Shown: piece after piece, positions 43,648-52,270 of the stretch
How the letters are laid out: the number at the start of each line of letters is the position of its first letter
How positions within the stretch are numbered: the stretch's first letter is position 1
From: Pacificimonas pallii
GTDB lineage: Bacteria; Pseudomonadota; Alphaproteobacteria; Sphingomonadales; Sphingomonadaceae
DNA length: 64,000 bases
Assembly: GCF_019204005.1 (NCBI RefSeq)
Contig: NZ_JAGSPA010000004.1
Span: forward strand, 1-64,000
Reading direction: 5' to 3'
Position numbers and translations under genes: made by a program
Notes under the pieces: generated by a model
The model's input: the letters and a program-made list of their open reading frames with translations, nothing else
Database searches by the model: none
Told to the model about the DNA's origin: nothing

Positions 43648-44664
43648 TTACCCCCGCGCCTTTGACACCACGCTCTCCGGCAGATCCTCGCCAAAGACCC
43701 GCTGGTAGTATTCCGCCACAATCGGGCGTTCCAGTTCGTCGCATTTGTTGAGGAAGCTGACGCGGAAGGCGAAGCCGAGAGTGCCGAAGATGCCGGCGTT
43801 CTGGGCCCAGGTGAGGACCGTGCGGGGGCTCATGACTGTCGAAATGTCGCCGTTCATGAAGCCCTGCCGCGTCATGTCGGCGACCTTCACCATGTTTTCG
43901 ATCCTGGCCTTGCCGTCGTCGCCTGCGAACATCTTTCCGGCCTTGGCGTGGACGATGTCGATTTCGGTCGCGGCGGGGAGGTAGTTGAGGGTGGTGACGA
44001 TGTTCCAGCGGTCCATCTGGCCCTGATTGATCTGCTGCGTGCCGTGATAAAGCCCGCTGGTGTCGCCGAGGCCGATGGTGTTACTCGTCGCGAACAGGCG
44101 GAAGAACGGGTTCGGGCGGATGACGCGGTTCTGGTCGAGGAGGGTGAGCTTGCCCTCCACCTCCAAGACGCGCTGGATCACGAACATCACGTCCGGGCGA
44201 CCCGCGTCATATTCATCGAACACAAGCGCGGTCGGCGTTTGCAGCGCCCAGGGCAGCAGCCCTTCGCGGAATTCGGTGACCTGCTGGCCGTCTTTCAGCA
44301 CGATGGCGTCCTTGCCGATCAAGTCGATGCGGCTGATGTGGCTGTCGAGGTTGATGCGCACGCAGGGCCAGTTCAGGCGCGCGGCGACCTGCTCGATATG
44401 GGTGGATTTGCCGGTGCCGTGATAGCCCTGGATCATGACGCGGCGGTTGAAGGCGAAGCCCGCGGCGATCGACAGGGTCGTCTCCGGGTCGAAGACATAA
44501 TCGGGATCGAGATCGGGAACCAGCTCGTCCGCCTTGGAAAAGGCGGGAATTTTCATGTCGATATCGACGCCGAACGTCTGACGCGCGTCCACCTCGGTAT
44601 CGGGCGCGCTCATGATGGTCGCGTTGGTCATGTCACTGTCATTGGGGACGGGCTGGCTGGCCAT
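43648..44664 (-). CDS. cobS: Cobaltochelatase subunit CobS (AAA+ ATPase)
   Basis: A 338-aa MoxR/CobS-type AAA+ ATPase: Walker [10 protein letters not shown], Walker [14 protein letters not shown], sensor 1 [11 protein letters not shown]. It forms the ring that with CobT drives cobalt insertion by CobN. Internal ATGs at MTNATIM or MSAPDTE are possible starts. It is followed (upstream on the same strand) by a J-domain gene, a common alphaproteobacterial arrangement. The 128 bp separating it from the Ntn-hydrolase gene is AT-rich and has no gene. Confidence 0.94.
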   Translation of the reverse strand: MASQPVPNDSDMTNATIMSAPDTEVDARQTFGVDIDMKIPAFSKADELVPDLDPDYVFDPETTLSIAAGFAFNRRVMIQGYHGTGKSTHIEQVAARLNWPCVRINLDSHISRIDLIGKDAIVLKDGQQVTEFREGLLPWALQTPTALVFDEYDAGRPDVMFVIQRVLEVEGKLTLLDQNRVIRPNPFFRLFATSNTIGLGDTSGLYHGTQQINQGQMDRWNIVTTLNYLPAATEIDIVHAKAGKMFAGDDGKARIENMVKVADMTRQGFMNGDISTVMSPRTVLTWAQNAGIFGTLGFAFRVSFLNKCDELERPIVAEYYQRVFGEDLPESVVSKARG

Positions 44665-44684
44665 GGGGATCCTTTAAGGGGAAG

Positions 44685-45287
44685 TCAGTCGGTAAAGGCA
44701 GAGCTGGATTTCAGGGACGTATAGGCATCGAGGACGGCCTGCAACCGCGCCTCATGCGACCTGTCGCCACCGTTGGAATCGGGATGATAGCGCCGCACAA
44801 GCTCCTTGTAACGCGCGCGGATGTCCGCGGCACTGGCGCTTTCGCCAAGGTCGAAGATGCCGAGCGCGTCGCGTTCTGCCGGTGACCAGCGCGTCACAGA
44901 GCTCCTGCCGGCGGCGAATGCGTCCCTGCCGAAGATGCCAAGCTCGTCGGCGAAGGCGCCCGCATAGGCGTTAGCGGCGAAGCCTTTTGCGGCGCGGTCC
45001 CAGCGGTCTGTAGGGCCGGGAATGTCGCCTTTCCAGCTATAGCCCGCATTGAATTCGCGGACATGGTCGAGGCAGAAATACTGCCATTCCGGCGCACCGT
45101 CGCGGGCGGCGGGGGTGTTGGGCGCGAGCGGCGCGCGGAATTCGCCAGGCTCGCGGCAGCCGCGGCGCGCGCAGGTGGCGGGGCGCTCGCGCGTCACCCG
45201 GCCGTGGAAGCGTTCGCGGCGCTTCTTCGGCTTTGGGCCTTCCGAATCGGCCGCCGCGTTCCGGCTCTGGTCTTTCGCATCACTCAC
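44685..45287 (-). CDS. J-domain (DnaJ-like) protein
   Basis: A 200-aa protein with a C-terminal J domain (about 135-195: ALGIFDLGESASAADIRARYKELVRRYHPDSNGGD), including the HPD motif that stimulates DnaK. The N-terminal half has a CARRGC...PGEFRAP segment and a conserved YFCLDHVREFNAGYSW block. The likely start is GTG 45287, preceded by GGGGCGG; an upstream TTG at 45308 is also open. It is divergent from bolA and just upstream of cobS, as in many Alphaproteobacteria. Confidence 0.85.
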   Translation of the reverse strand: MSDAKDQSRNAAADSEGPKPKKRRERFHGRVTRERPATCARRGCREPGEFRAPLAPNTPAARDGAPEWQYFCLDHVREFNAGYSWKGDIPGPTDRWDRAAKGFAANAYAGAFADELGIFGRDAFAAGRSSVTRWSPAERDALGIFDLGESASAADIRARYKELVRRYHPDSNGGDRSHEARLQAVLDAYTSLKSSSAFTD

Positions 45288-45337
45288 GCCGCCCCATATA
45301 GGCGGCAAATCGCAATCATGAAGAAGGATGCGCGCTC

Positions 45338-45610
45338 ATGTCCGCCCCTCAGACCGTCGCCGCCGAGATCGAACGCCGCCTGCGGGACGCGCTGTCGCCA
45401 ACGTCGCTGACCGTGATCAATGAAAGCGAGCAGCACCTTGGCCATGCCGGGCATGACGGGTCGGGCGAGAGCCATTTTGCCGTGGAGATCACCGCGCCCG
45501 CCTTTGCCGGGCAATCGCGGGTGGCGCGGCAGCGGGCCATCTATGCCGCGCTCGGCGGCCTGATGGACAATCCGATTCATGCGCTTCGTATCAAGGCGGA
45601 GGCTGAATAG
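45338..45610 (+). CDS. bolA: BolA-family protein
   Basis: A 90-aa BolA/IbaG-fold protein: VAAEIERRLRDALSPTSLTVINESEQHLGHAGHDGSGESHFAVEITAPAFAGQSRVARQRAIYAALGGLMDNPIHALRIKAEA. It has the conserved C-terminal histidine (IHAL) used to bind [2Fe-2S] clusters with monothiol glutaredoxins. Divergent from the J-domain gene. Confidence 0.93.
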   Translation: MSAPQTVAAEIERRLRDALSPTSLTVINESEQHLGHAGHDGSGESHFAVEITAPAFAGQSRVARQRAIYAALGGLMDNPIHALRIKAEAE

Positions 45611-45674
45611 CCCTTTCAGTGACTTGATTTTGAGGCGCGCCCCGCGCAGAGACAGCGCCCAGAAGCTCCCATGT

Positions 45675-45750
45675 GCCGGCTTAGCTCAGCTGGTAGAGCA
45701 ACCGCCTTGTAAGCGGTAGGTCATCCGTTCGAGTCGGATAGCCGGCACCA
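45675..45750 (+). tRNA. tRNA-Thr (anticodon UGU)
   Basis: A complete 76-nt cloverleaf. The acceptor stem is GCCGGCT/AGCCGGC, the D-arm is TAGCTCAGCTGGTAGAGC, the anticodon loop CTTGTAA gives UGU, the T-loop is TTCGAGT, and CCA is encoded. Confidence 0.95.
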
Positions 45751-46012
45751 TTCCTCCTCCCAACCCGTCAATATGGGCGCGCAGGCGAGGCTCGCGCGGC
45801 GCCGACCCTGCCGCGCACGCCCGCTCGACATTGTCCGGACAAATTTGCCGGTATGGCGGGTCCAAAAGAGGGACGCCCCCGCAACCACGGAGGGACGCGC
45901 CGGAAAGGCGCGTGAGCGTCATGGTTAGGACTTCCGAAAGCCTGTGCCGTTAAACGCTGATACTGAATGATTGCCTGCGCAGTGCGGGTTTGGTCAGTCC
46001 GGGGACATGTTC
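45751..46012. other. Intergenic region upstream of cpaF with a palindrome
   Basis: No gene is supported in these 262 bp. TTGTCCGGACAA at 45831-45842 is a perfect 12-bp palindrome about 170 bases before cpaF and is a candidate regulator site. A GC-rich stretch follows the tRNA. Confidence 0.5.
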
Positions 46013-47548
46013 ATGAGTTCGTTTGGTCGTAAACCAGGAACAATCGGAGCCAGTATCAGCCGTAAGGGCGGCTTCGGTCATGCGCAGCCGATGCGCGGCG
46101 CGGGAAGCGCCGCTGCGGCGGCGGTGCCGGAATTCGAAGAGGAACCCGACGAGCCGCTTCAGGATGATGAGGCATCGCTGGAGCCGATCACCGAAATCAT
46201 CGCAAACCCTGTCCACGCGGCCATGGAACGGCTCGAAGAACGCGGCCGCACGTCCGGTGGCAGGGCGCTGAGCGAGCATGGCAGTTTCGAGCAGTCGATC
46301 TACAGGATCAAGGAACAGGTGATGCCGCGCCTTCTGGAGCGCATCGATCCTGAGGCCGCGGCGGCGCTTTCGAACAGTGAGCTGTCCGCCGAATTCGGCC
46401 CGATCACCGGCGAAGTGCTGGCCGAGCTGAGGCTGACACTGAACCGGCGCGAGCAGATCGCACTGGAAAAGGTGCTGGTCGACGAACTGCTCGGCCTTGG
46501 CCCGCTGGAAGAACTGCTGGCCGATAATTCGATTACCGACATCATGGTCAATGGTCCGGACCAGACCTACATCGAAAAAGCGGGCAAGCTGGAACTGGCA
46601 AATATCCGGTTTCGCGATGAAGAACATCTGAACCAGGTCGCCCAGCGCATCGTCAACCGTGTCGGCCGCCGCGTCGATCAGACCACGCCGCTGGCCGATG
46701 CCCGGCTTGAAGACGGATCGCGCGTCAACGTCATCGTGCCGCCTTTGTCCCTGAAGGGGACGGCGATCTCCATTCGCAAATTCTCTGAAAAGCCGATCAC
46801 GTTGGAAAATCTGCGCGACTGGGGCGCGATGGATGACCGCATGTGCACCGCGCTGAAGGTGATGGCCGCCAGCCGCTTCAACATCGTCATCTCCGGCGGC
46901 ACGGGCTCGGGCAAGACCACCATGCTGAACGCCCTCAGCAAGATGGTCGATCCCGGCGAGCGCGTGATCACGATCGAGGATGCCGCCGAGCTGCGCCTGC
47001 AGCAGCCGCATGTGCTGCCGCTGGAAACGCGGCCGGCAAATCTGGAGGGCAAGGGCGCCATCTCCATCCGCGATCTGGTGGTCAACTCGCTGCGCATGCG
47101 CCCTGACCGTGTGATCCTTGGCGAAATTCGCGGGCGCGAGGCCTTCGACCTGCTGGCCGCCATGAATACCGGCCATGACGGGTCCATGTGTACGCTCCAC
47201 GCCAACAGCCCGCGTGAATGCCTGGGCCGCATGGAAAACATGGTCCTGATGAGCGACATCAAGATCCCCAAGGAAGCCATTTCGCGCCAGATCGCCGATT
47301 CCGTCGACGTCATCGTTCAGGTCAAGCGCCTGCGCGATGGTTCCCGCCGCTGTACATCCATCACCGAAGTCTGCGGCATGGAAGGGAATATAATCATCAC
47401 GCAAGAATTATTTAAATTCCAGTATCTTGACGAGGATGAGGATGGCAAGATCATTGGCGAGTACCGCTCCCTCGGCCTGCGTCCCCATGCGCTCGAAAAG
47501 GCGAAGGGATACGGATTTGAGAAACCCCTGCTGGAGGCCTGTCTGTAA
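46013..47548 (+). CDS. cpaF: CpaF/TadA-type secretion ATPase
   Basis: A 511-aa hexameric ATPase that powers Flp/Tad pilus assembly. The N-terminal region (1-80) is variable. Then come the N-terminal domain (IYRIKEQVMPRLLERIDPEAAAAL...LGPLEELLADNSITDIMVNGPDQTYIEKAGKLE), Walker A GGTGSGKTT near residue 297, the Asp box ITIEDAAEL, Walker B VILGEIRGREAFDLL and the His box GHDGSMCTLHAN. ATG 46013 has GGGGA 7 bases upstream. No other tad/cpa genes are adjacent, so the rest of the machine must be encoded elsewhere or the gene has a separate role. Confidence 0.92.
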   Translation: MSSFGRKPGTIGASISRKGGFGHAQPMRGAGSAAAAAVPEFEEEPDEPLQDDEASLEPITEIIANPVHAAMERLEERGRTSGGRALSEHGSFEQSIYRIKEQVMPRLLERIDPEAAAALSNSELSAEFGPITGEVLAELRLTLNRREQIALEKVLVDELLGLGPLEELLADNSITDIMVNGPDQTYIEKAGKLELANIRFRDEEHLNQVAQRIVNRVGRRVDQTTPLADARLEDGSRVNVIVPPLSLKGTAISIRKFSEKPITLENLRDWGAMDDRMCTALKVMAASRFNIVISGGTGSGKTTMLNALSKMVDPGERVITIEDAAELRLQQPHVLPLETRPANLEGKGAISIRDLVVNSLRMRPDRVILGEIRGREAFDLLAAMNTGHDGSMCTLHANSPRECLGRMENMVLMSDIKIPKEAISRQIADSVDVIVQVKRLRDGSRRCTSITEVCGMEGNIIITQELFKFQYLDEDEDGKIIGEYRSLGLRPHALEKAKGYGFEKPLLEACL

Positions 47549-47865
47549 TGGAAACGCAAGATGATCTATCGGGTTTCGGGCAGGCGGACGATGGCAGCGT
47601 GCCCGAGGCCGTGACGCAAAGCATCGTGCGGGCCGGGGTCCGCATGAAGCGCCGCGTGCGGACGAAAAGCAAACAGGCGGTCGAAGTGGTTCTGGAGGAC
47701 GGCACGAACCTGACGGGACATATTTTTGTCGGGGTCGGTGAGCGCGTGCTCGACTGCCTTAACGATACACGCTCTTTCTTTCCGTTCCTTGCCGAGGACG
47801 GTGCGATGCTGCTGCTGTCGAAGCGCACCGTCGCGGTGTGCCGCCCGCTAGATGGTGCCGGGTGA
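47548..47865 (+). CDS. Small protein of unknown function coupled to cpaF
   Basis: A 105-aa protein whose ATG overlaps the cpaF stop codon by one base (TAATG). The central part RMKRRVRTKSKQAVEVVLEDGTNLTGHIFVGVGERVLDCLNDTRSFFPFLAEDGAMLLLSKRTVAVCRPL looks like a small all-beta fold, with a pattern reminiscent of nucleotide- or c-di-GMP-binding barrels, but I cannot name it. It has no signal or membrane segment. Coupling to cpaF suggests a regulator or accessory to the pilus ATPase. Its 3' end overlaps pgeF convergently by 18 bases. Confidence 0.7.
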   Translation: METQDDLSGFGQADDGSVPEAVTQSIVRAGVRMKRRVRTKSKQAVEVVLEDGTNLTGHIFVGVGERVLDCLNDTRSFFPFLAEDGAMLLLSKRTVAVCRPLDGAG

Positions 47866-48636
47866 CGCCGGATCGTCCGGGCGTGCGATCAGGCTGATCT
47901 GCCGTCCGTAATCCGGCTCGCCGCGATGGGTCGCGCGGCGATAGGAATAATAATGTTCCGCTTCGGCATAGGTGTCGCGGCCGAGACAAATCACATTCGA
48001 GATGCCCGCCGCCGCAAGGCGCGCCGCATTGAAAGCCTCCAGATCGAACTGGTGGTGGCCCGCCCGCGTCCCGTTCGCGAAGAAGCGGTCATTTTCCGGG
48101 TCGCTGGCGCAGAAGCGCTGGTAAAAGCCCGCATCCACTTCATAGCTGCCGCGCGCAATGCACGGCCCGATGGCGGCCACAATGCCTGCCCGCGTCGCGC
48201 CAAGCGCGCACATGGCCGCGACGGTGGCACCGGCAATATCGGCAAACGCGCCCTTCCAGCCCGCATGGGCCGCACCGACGACGCCCGCCTTCGCGTCGGC
48301 GAACAGGAGAGGCGCGCAGTCCGCCGTCAATATGCCGAGAATCCGGCCGGGCCGGTCGGTGACAAGGGCATCGGCCTCTGGGCGGGCATCCTCGGCGATG
48401 CTGTCCGTTACCGTGATGACCCGCGTGCCGTGCACCTGCCTGACCGAGGAAAGGGGCGCACCCGGCAGGATGGCGGCGGCGGCGCGCGCGCGGTTCTGCC
48501 GGATCGCCTCAATGTCATCATCCGCGCCGAAGCCGCATTGGAGGCTCGCCATCGGACCGGTCGATACGCCGCCCTGACGGCCGAAAAACCCGTGCGGAAC
48601 GCCGAGTGCGGATGCGGTGATGAAGGGGGGTGTCAT
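47848..48636 (-). CDS. pgeF: PgeF/YfiH multicopper polyphenol-oxidase family protein
   Basis: A 262-aa protein with HGFFGRQGGVSTGP at the start, the metal/active-site block LTADCAPLLFADAKAGVVGAAHAGWKGAF (Cys and His ligands) and IGPCIARGSYEVDAGF. The E. coli homologue edits misincorporated residues in peptidoglycan precursors; laccase-like and purine-nucleosidase activities have been reported in the family. It starts inside the end of aroB (ATGA overlap) and so belongs to the aroK-aroB-pgeF unit. Confidence 0.9.
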   Translation of the reverse strand: MTPPFITASALGVPHGFFGRQGGVSTGPMASLQCGFGADDDIEAIRQNRARAAAAILPGAPLSSVRQVHGTRVITVTDSIAEDARPEADALVTDRPGRILGILTADCAPLLFADAKAGVVGAAHAGWKGAFADIAGATVAAMCALGATRAGIVAAIGPCIARGSYEVDAGFYQRFCASDPENDRFFANGTRAGHHQFDLEAFNAARLAAAGISNVICLGRDTYAEAEHYYSYRRATHRGEPDYGRQISLIARPDDPASPGTI

Positions 48637-49727
48637 AGCTTTGCGATCTCTTCGGCAAGAAAGGCGCGCACATCGGCAAGGTCGACGTCATGCGCGACGA
48701 ACGCCTTTCCGATGCCGCGTGCCAGGATCAGCGGAACCTGGCCGCCGCGCGCCTTCTTGTCCTGCCGCATATGGCCGATCAGACGGTCCGGGTCGCGCGC
48801 GAAACCGGGGATCGCGACCGCCATGTCATGCGCGGCGAAATGGTCGGCAACACGGTCTGCATCCGCACTGCCGCACAGGCCCCGACGCGCGGAATAGCGG
48901 AACGCCAGGATCATGCCGATCGCGACGGCTTCGCCGTGAAGCAGGTCGCCGGAATAGCCGCCCTCCGCCTCCAGCGCATGGCCGAACGTATGGCCAAGGT
49001 TCAGCAGCGCACGCATGTCGTCCGTTTCGCGTTCGTCGGCGGCGACGACCGCTGCCTTGCTGCGGCAGGAGACGGCGATGGCTTCGGTCAGGGCGGCGGT
49101 GTCGCCCGCCAGCAGCGTGGCGGCGTTCCTCTCGCACCAGTCGAAGAACGGCGCGTCGCCGATCAGGCCGTATTTGGCGACCTCGGCATAGCCCGCGCGC
49201 AATTCCCTTGCCGGTAGTGTCGTCAGCACATCCGGGTCGATCAGCACCAGGCTTGGCTGATGAAAGGCGCCGACCAGATTCTTGCCCGCGCGGCTGTTGA
49301 TGGCGGTCTTGCCGCCGACGGAGGAATCGACCTGCGCGAGGAGCGTGGTCGGAACCTGTACGAACTGGCAGCCGCGCCGGATGATCGACGCGGCAAACCC
49401 GGTGAGATCGCCAATGACGCCGCCGCCAAGCGCGATGATATTGTCTCCCCGTTCCACGCCGAACGAGAGAAGCTGTTCGCATAGTATTTCGAGATTCGCC
49501 CAGCTTTTGGTCGCTTCGCCTGCGGCGAGGACGATGGTTTCCGATGGCCGGTCGAGACCGCGCAGGAAGCCGTCCAGATGATGCGCGGCGACGGTCTGAT
49601 CGGTGACGATCACCTGCGCGCGGCCGCCGCCGGGCGCGGCGATGCTCTGGCCCGCGCGGGAAAGAAGGCCGCTCTCGATCAGGATGGGATAGCTGCGCCC
49701 GCCAAGGGCGACATCGATGCGGGTCAT
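48633..49727 (-). CDS. aroB: 3-dehydroquinate synthase
   Basis: A 364-aa enzyme that converts DAHP to 3-dehydroquinate in the shikimate pathway. The NAD-binding block IIALGGGVIGDLTGFAASI, the substrate/zinc region VDSSVGGKTAINSRAGKNLVGAFHQP and the zinc motif NLGHTFGHALE are present. ATG 49727 overlaps the end of aroK; the longer open frame lies inside aroK and is not coding. It is translationally coupled to aroK on one side and pgeF on the other. Confidence 0.96.
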   Translation of the reverse strand: MTRIDVALGGRSYPILIESGLLSRAGQSIAAPGGGRAQVIVTDQTVAAHHLDGFLRGLDRPSETIVLAAGEATKSWANLEILCEQLLSFGVERGDNIIALGGGVIGDLTGFAASIIRRGCQFVQVPTTLLAQVDSSVGGKTAINSRAGKNLVGAFHQPSLVLIDPDVLTTLPARELRAGYAEVAKYGLIGDAPFFDWCERNAATLLAGDTAALTEAIAVSCRSKAAVVAADERETDDMRALLNLGHTFGHALEAEGGYSGDLLHGEAVAIGMILAFRYSARRGLCGSADADRVADHFAAHDMAVAIPGFARDPDRLIGHMRQDKKARGGQVPLILARGIGKAFVAHDVDLADVRAFLAEEIAKL

Positions 49728-50284
49728 ATCAGCTTTCGGCTTTCGAGTTCGTCCACCACCCGCTCCACCGTACGCACATGCGGCGTCGGCGTGCTGGAAA
49801 TATGGATATGGGCCTGCGCATAGAACGGGTTTCTTATGTCCGCGAGGTCTCTGAGGACGGTGGCAGGGTCCTTGCCGACCAGAAGCGGACGGTGGTTCCG
49901 CCGCGCCACGCGCTCCGCCAGCGTCGCAATGTCCGCATCCAGCCAAATGGCGATGGCATTGGCGAGGATCGCGCTGCGCGTGTCGGGATCGATGAAGGCA
50001 CCACCGCCCGTCGCGATGACCTGCCGGCCTTCTTCCATCAAACGGGCGATGACACGCCGTTCGCCATCGCGGAAATGCGCTTCGCCGTAGCGCTCGAAAA
50101 TCTCCGCGATGCTCAGCCCGGCGGCCAGTTCGATCTCGTCATCGGCGTCGACGAAGCCGATATTCAGCCGCGCGGCCAGGCGGCGGCCAATGGTGGATTT
50201 CCCGGCCCCCATCAGGCCGACGAGGACCAGCGGCCCGTCCTTGTTTTTCGGTTCGCTCTGGCTCACGAGGATGGCTATACACAT
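49724..50284 (-). CDS. aroK: Shikimate kinase
   Basis: A 186-aa P-loop kinase that phosphorylates shikimate. The Walker A is VLVGLMGAGKST, then the shikimate-binding DADDEIE and ATGGGAF, and the LID arginines in RRNHRPLL. A GTG at 50266 is an alternative start because the first residues (MCIAIL) are not typical and neither has a strong ribosome-binding site. First gene of aroK-aroB-pgeF. Confidence 0.95.
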   Translation of the reverse strand: MCIAILVSQSEPKNKDGPLVLVGLMGAGKSTIGRRLAARLNIGFVDADDEIELAAGLSIAEIFERYGEAHFRDGERRVIARLMEEGRQVIATGGGAFIDPDTRSAILANAIAIWLDADIATLAERVARRNHRPLLVGKDPATVLRDLADIRNPFYAQAHIHISSTPTPHVRTVERVVDELESRKLI

Positions 50285-50352
50285 GACTGTCGGCCCATGC
50301 GAGTGGTGCCGGGTATATGTGCGCGTATCCCGTTACTGGAAGGTGAAGTTCT

Positions 50353-50493
50353 TTGGGCCGTTTGCTAATGTTGTTGCTATTGCTGATCCTGCTTGTGCTG
50401 GTGGGGATGGCGCTGTGGTTCGGGTTTCAGGATGTGCCCGCCGCGCAGACGGAAGTCGAACAGGAAGTCAGCGCCGATGCGCTCGGCCTATAA
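50353..50493 (+). CDS. 46-aa single-pass membrane protein (TTG start)
   Basis: A 47-codon frame below the size of usual predictions. TTG 50353 has GGAAGGTG 7 bases upstream. Residues 4-23 are almost all Leu/Ile/Val/Met, forming one transmembrane helix, followed by an acidic tail QTEVEQEVSADALGL. Its 3' end overlaps the next gene's ATG (50477) by 17 bases, so they are probably coupled. The divergent aroK lies 68 bp away. Function unknown; it may anchor or assist the exported protein encoded next. Confidence 0.6.
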   Translation: MGRLLMLLLLLILLVLVGMALWFGFQDVPAAQTEVEQEVSADALGL

Positions 50494-52270
50494 GCGCACG
50501 CTGTCGGTCGCCGCGATTGCGGCCGTGCTGGCGGCGCCCGCGTTCACGCAGCAAAGCCTGCTGCCCGACATTTTCGATGAGCCGCCCGCACCGGAAACCG
50601 CTGCGCCGTCCGCCATGCCCGCGGCCGAACCTGCGACGCCGTCGCCGCTGGACCAGGCGGCGGAAGAGGCCGGGCCCGCCGAAACGGGCCCGCCGGCCGT
50701 TGTCGCCGCCCTGCCCCCCGCACCGCCAGACCCGCTCGATACCGCACCGAAATCGGTGCGCGACATGTCCCGCGCAGGGCCGCTGACACCGGCGCGCGGT
50801 GGTTATGGCCCGCAGACATTCGCCGGATCACATGGCGGCTTCATGGCGGCGATGATGCGCAGGCTGGACGCGCCGCCCGCGTCGCGCTGGGCGCACATCG
50901 TGCTGCGCCGCGCGCTCCTGAGCCATGTTGAGACGCCGCGCGAAATCCGCGATGCGGACTGGGTGGCGGAAAGAGCGCTCCTGCTCCTGAAGATGGGGGA
51001 GGTCGACGGCGCCAAGCTGTTGATTGACGGTCTGCCCGTCGATGCGTTCACGCCGCGCCTGTATCAGGTTGCGAGCCAGGTGCATGTCGCCGCCGCCGAT
51101 ATTCCAGCACTATGTCCGCTGGAAACGACGGCGCAGGTGATATCGAAAGACGATTTCTGGCTTTTGATGGCGGCGGTTTGCAGCGGTCTGGAAGGTGACG
51201 AGGGCACCTCCGCGACCCTGTTCAACCGCCTGCGCCGCGCGGAACAGGCCAGTGATTTCGACATTCTGCTCGCCGAACGGGTGACCAGCCTGGCGGGCGG
51301 TGTCGGGCGGGCGGCGAATATCGACTGGGAAGACGACAAACGCCTGAATGCCTATCGCGTCGGCATGGCGACCGCAGCCGAGCTTGAAATTCCCGCCGAG
51401 GCATGGGCCGACGCGCCCGTGGCGGCCAGCGGCTGGGCCTTTCGGAGCGCGCAGACACCCGTGGCGCAGCGCGCGGCCGCCGCGATTCCCGCGGCCTCCG
51501 CCGGAATCGTGTCCGCACGCGAGATGGCGGCGATATCCGCGCTGCAGGCGGCCCGCGCGAAAGACGGTGAAGTCCCGAAGTCCGTGCTGAGCATGCGGGC
51601 AGCCTATGCCGGACGAACGCCGACGGAACGCATTACTGCCATGCGCGAAATCTGGGACGCGGCAGAGACGCCGACCGAACGGCATGCTGCACTGATCGCG
51701 ACGGGACCGGCGGCGGCCAGGATCGAGCCGAGCAGTGCGCTTGCCAAGGAGGCACCCGCGCTCATTGAATCGATGCTGTCGGCGGGCCGCTACAATCAGG
51801 CGCTGGCGTGGTGGCCGGTCCTGTCGGCCGCCGATGACCCGCTGAAACTGGAAGGCTGGGCAATGCTGGTGCTGGCGGATCGCGGCGGTGTCGTGCCGCT
51901 GGAGCCGAACCTGTTCCGCGCCGCCTATCGCACGCTTGCGGAAGAGGATGAGACCCGCGCGCGCGCCGGCATCGGCAGTATCCTGTCCTCGCTGGCCGGG
52001 CTTGGCCGGATAAGCGGCGGCAAATGGAGCAGCCTGTTCGAGGATTTCGGTGTCGACAGTCGCGAGGATATCCATACCGAGGCGCTGGCCCGTGCGGCGA
52101 AAAAGGGACGGCGCGGTGAAGTCGCCGTCCTGTCGGCCATCGGCCTGCAGGGCGGCTGGTCCGGAGTGCGCCCGCGCGACGTGCGCCCCATCCTCGATGC
52201 ATGGCGGCAGGTCGGTCTGGGCGACGAGGCACGCATGCTGGCCGTCGAGGCCTATCTGCGCAGGGTATAA
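50477..52270 (+). CDS. Exported helical protein of unknown function
   Basis: A 597-aa protein from ATG 50477. A signal peptide (AAIAAVLAAPAFTQ) is followed by a Pro/Ala-rich linker (about 25-110) and a long alpha-helical body without a recognised domain. The Ala-rich helical repeat character (AERALLLLKMGEVDGAKLLIDGLP, ERHAALIATGPAAARIEPSSALAKEAPALIESM) suggests a TPR- or Sel1-like solenoid. A periplasmic scaffold role is possible. It overlaps the upstream small ORF, and its stop codon overlaps the xerD-like ATG by one base. Confidence 0.75.
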   Translation: MRSAYKRTLSVAAIAAVLAAPAFTQQSLLPDIFDEPPAPETAAPSAMPAAEPATPSPLDQAAEEAGPAETGPPAVVAALPPAPPDPLDTAPKSVRDMSRAGPLTPARGGYGPQTFAGSHGGFMAAMMRRLDAPPASRWAHIVLRRALLSHVETPREIRDADWVAERALLLLKMGEVDGAKLLIDGLPVDAFTPRLYQVASQVHVAAADIPALCPLETTAQVISKDDFWLLMAAVCSGLEGDEGTSATLFNRLRRAEQASDFDILLAERVTSLAGGVGRAANIDWEDDKRLNAYRVGMATAAELEIPAEAWADAPVAASGWAFRSAQTPVAQRAAAAIPAASAGIVSAREMAAISALQAARAKDGEVPKSVLSMRAAYAGRTPTERITAMREIWDAAETPTERHAALIATGPAAARIEPSSALAKEAPALIESMLSAGRYNQALAWWPVLSAADDPLKLEGWAMLVLADRGGVVPLEPNLFRAAYRTLAEEDETRARAGIGSILSSLAGLGRISGGKWSSLFEDFGVDSREDIHTEALARAAKKGRRGEVAVLSAIGLQGGWSGVRPRDVRPILDAWRQVGLGDEARMLAVEAYLRRV

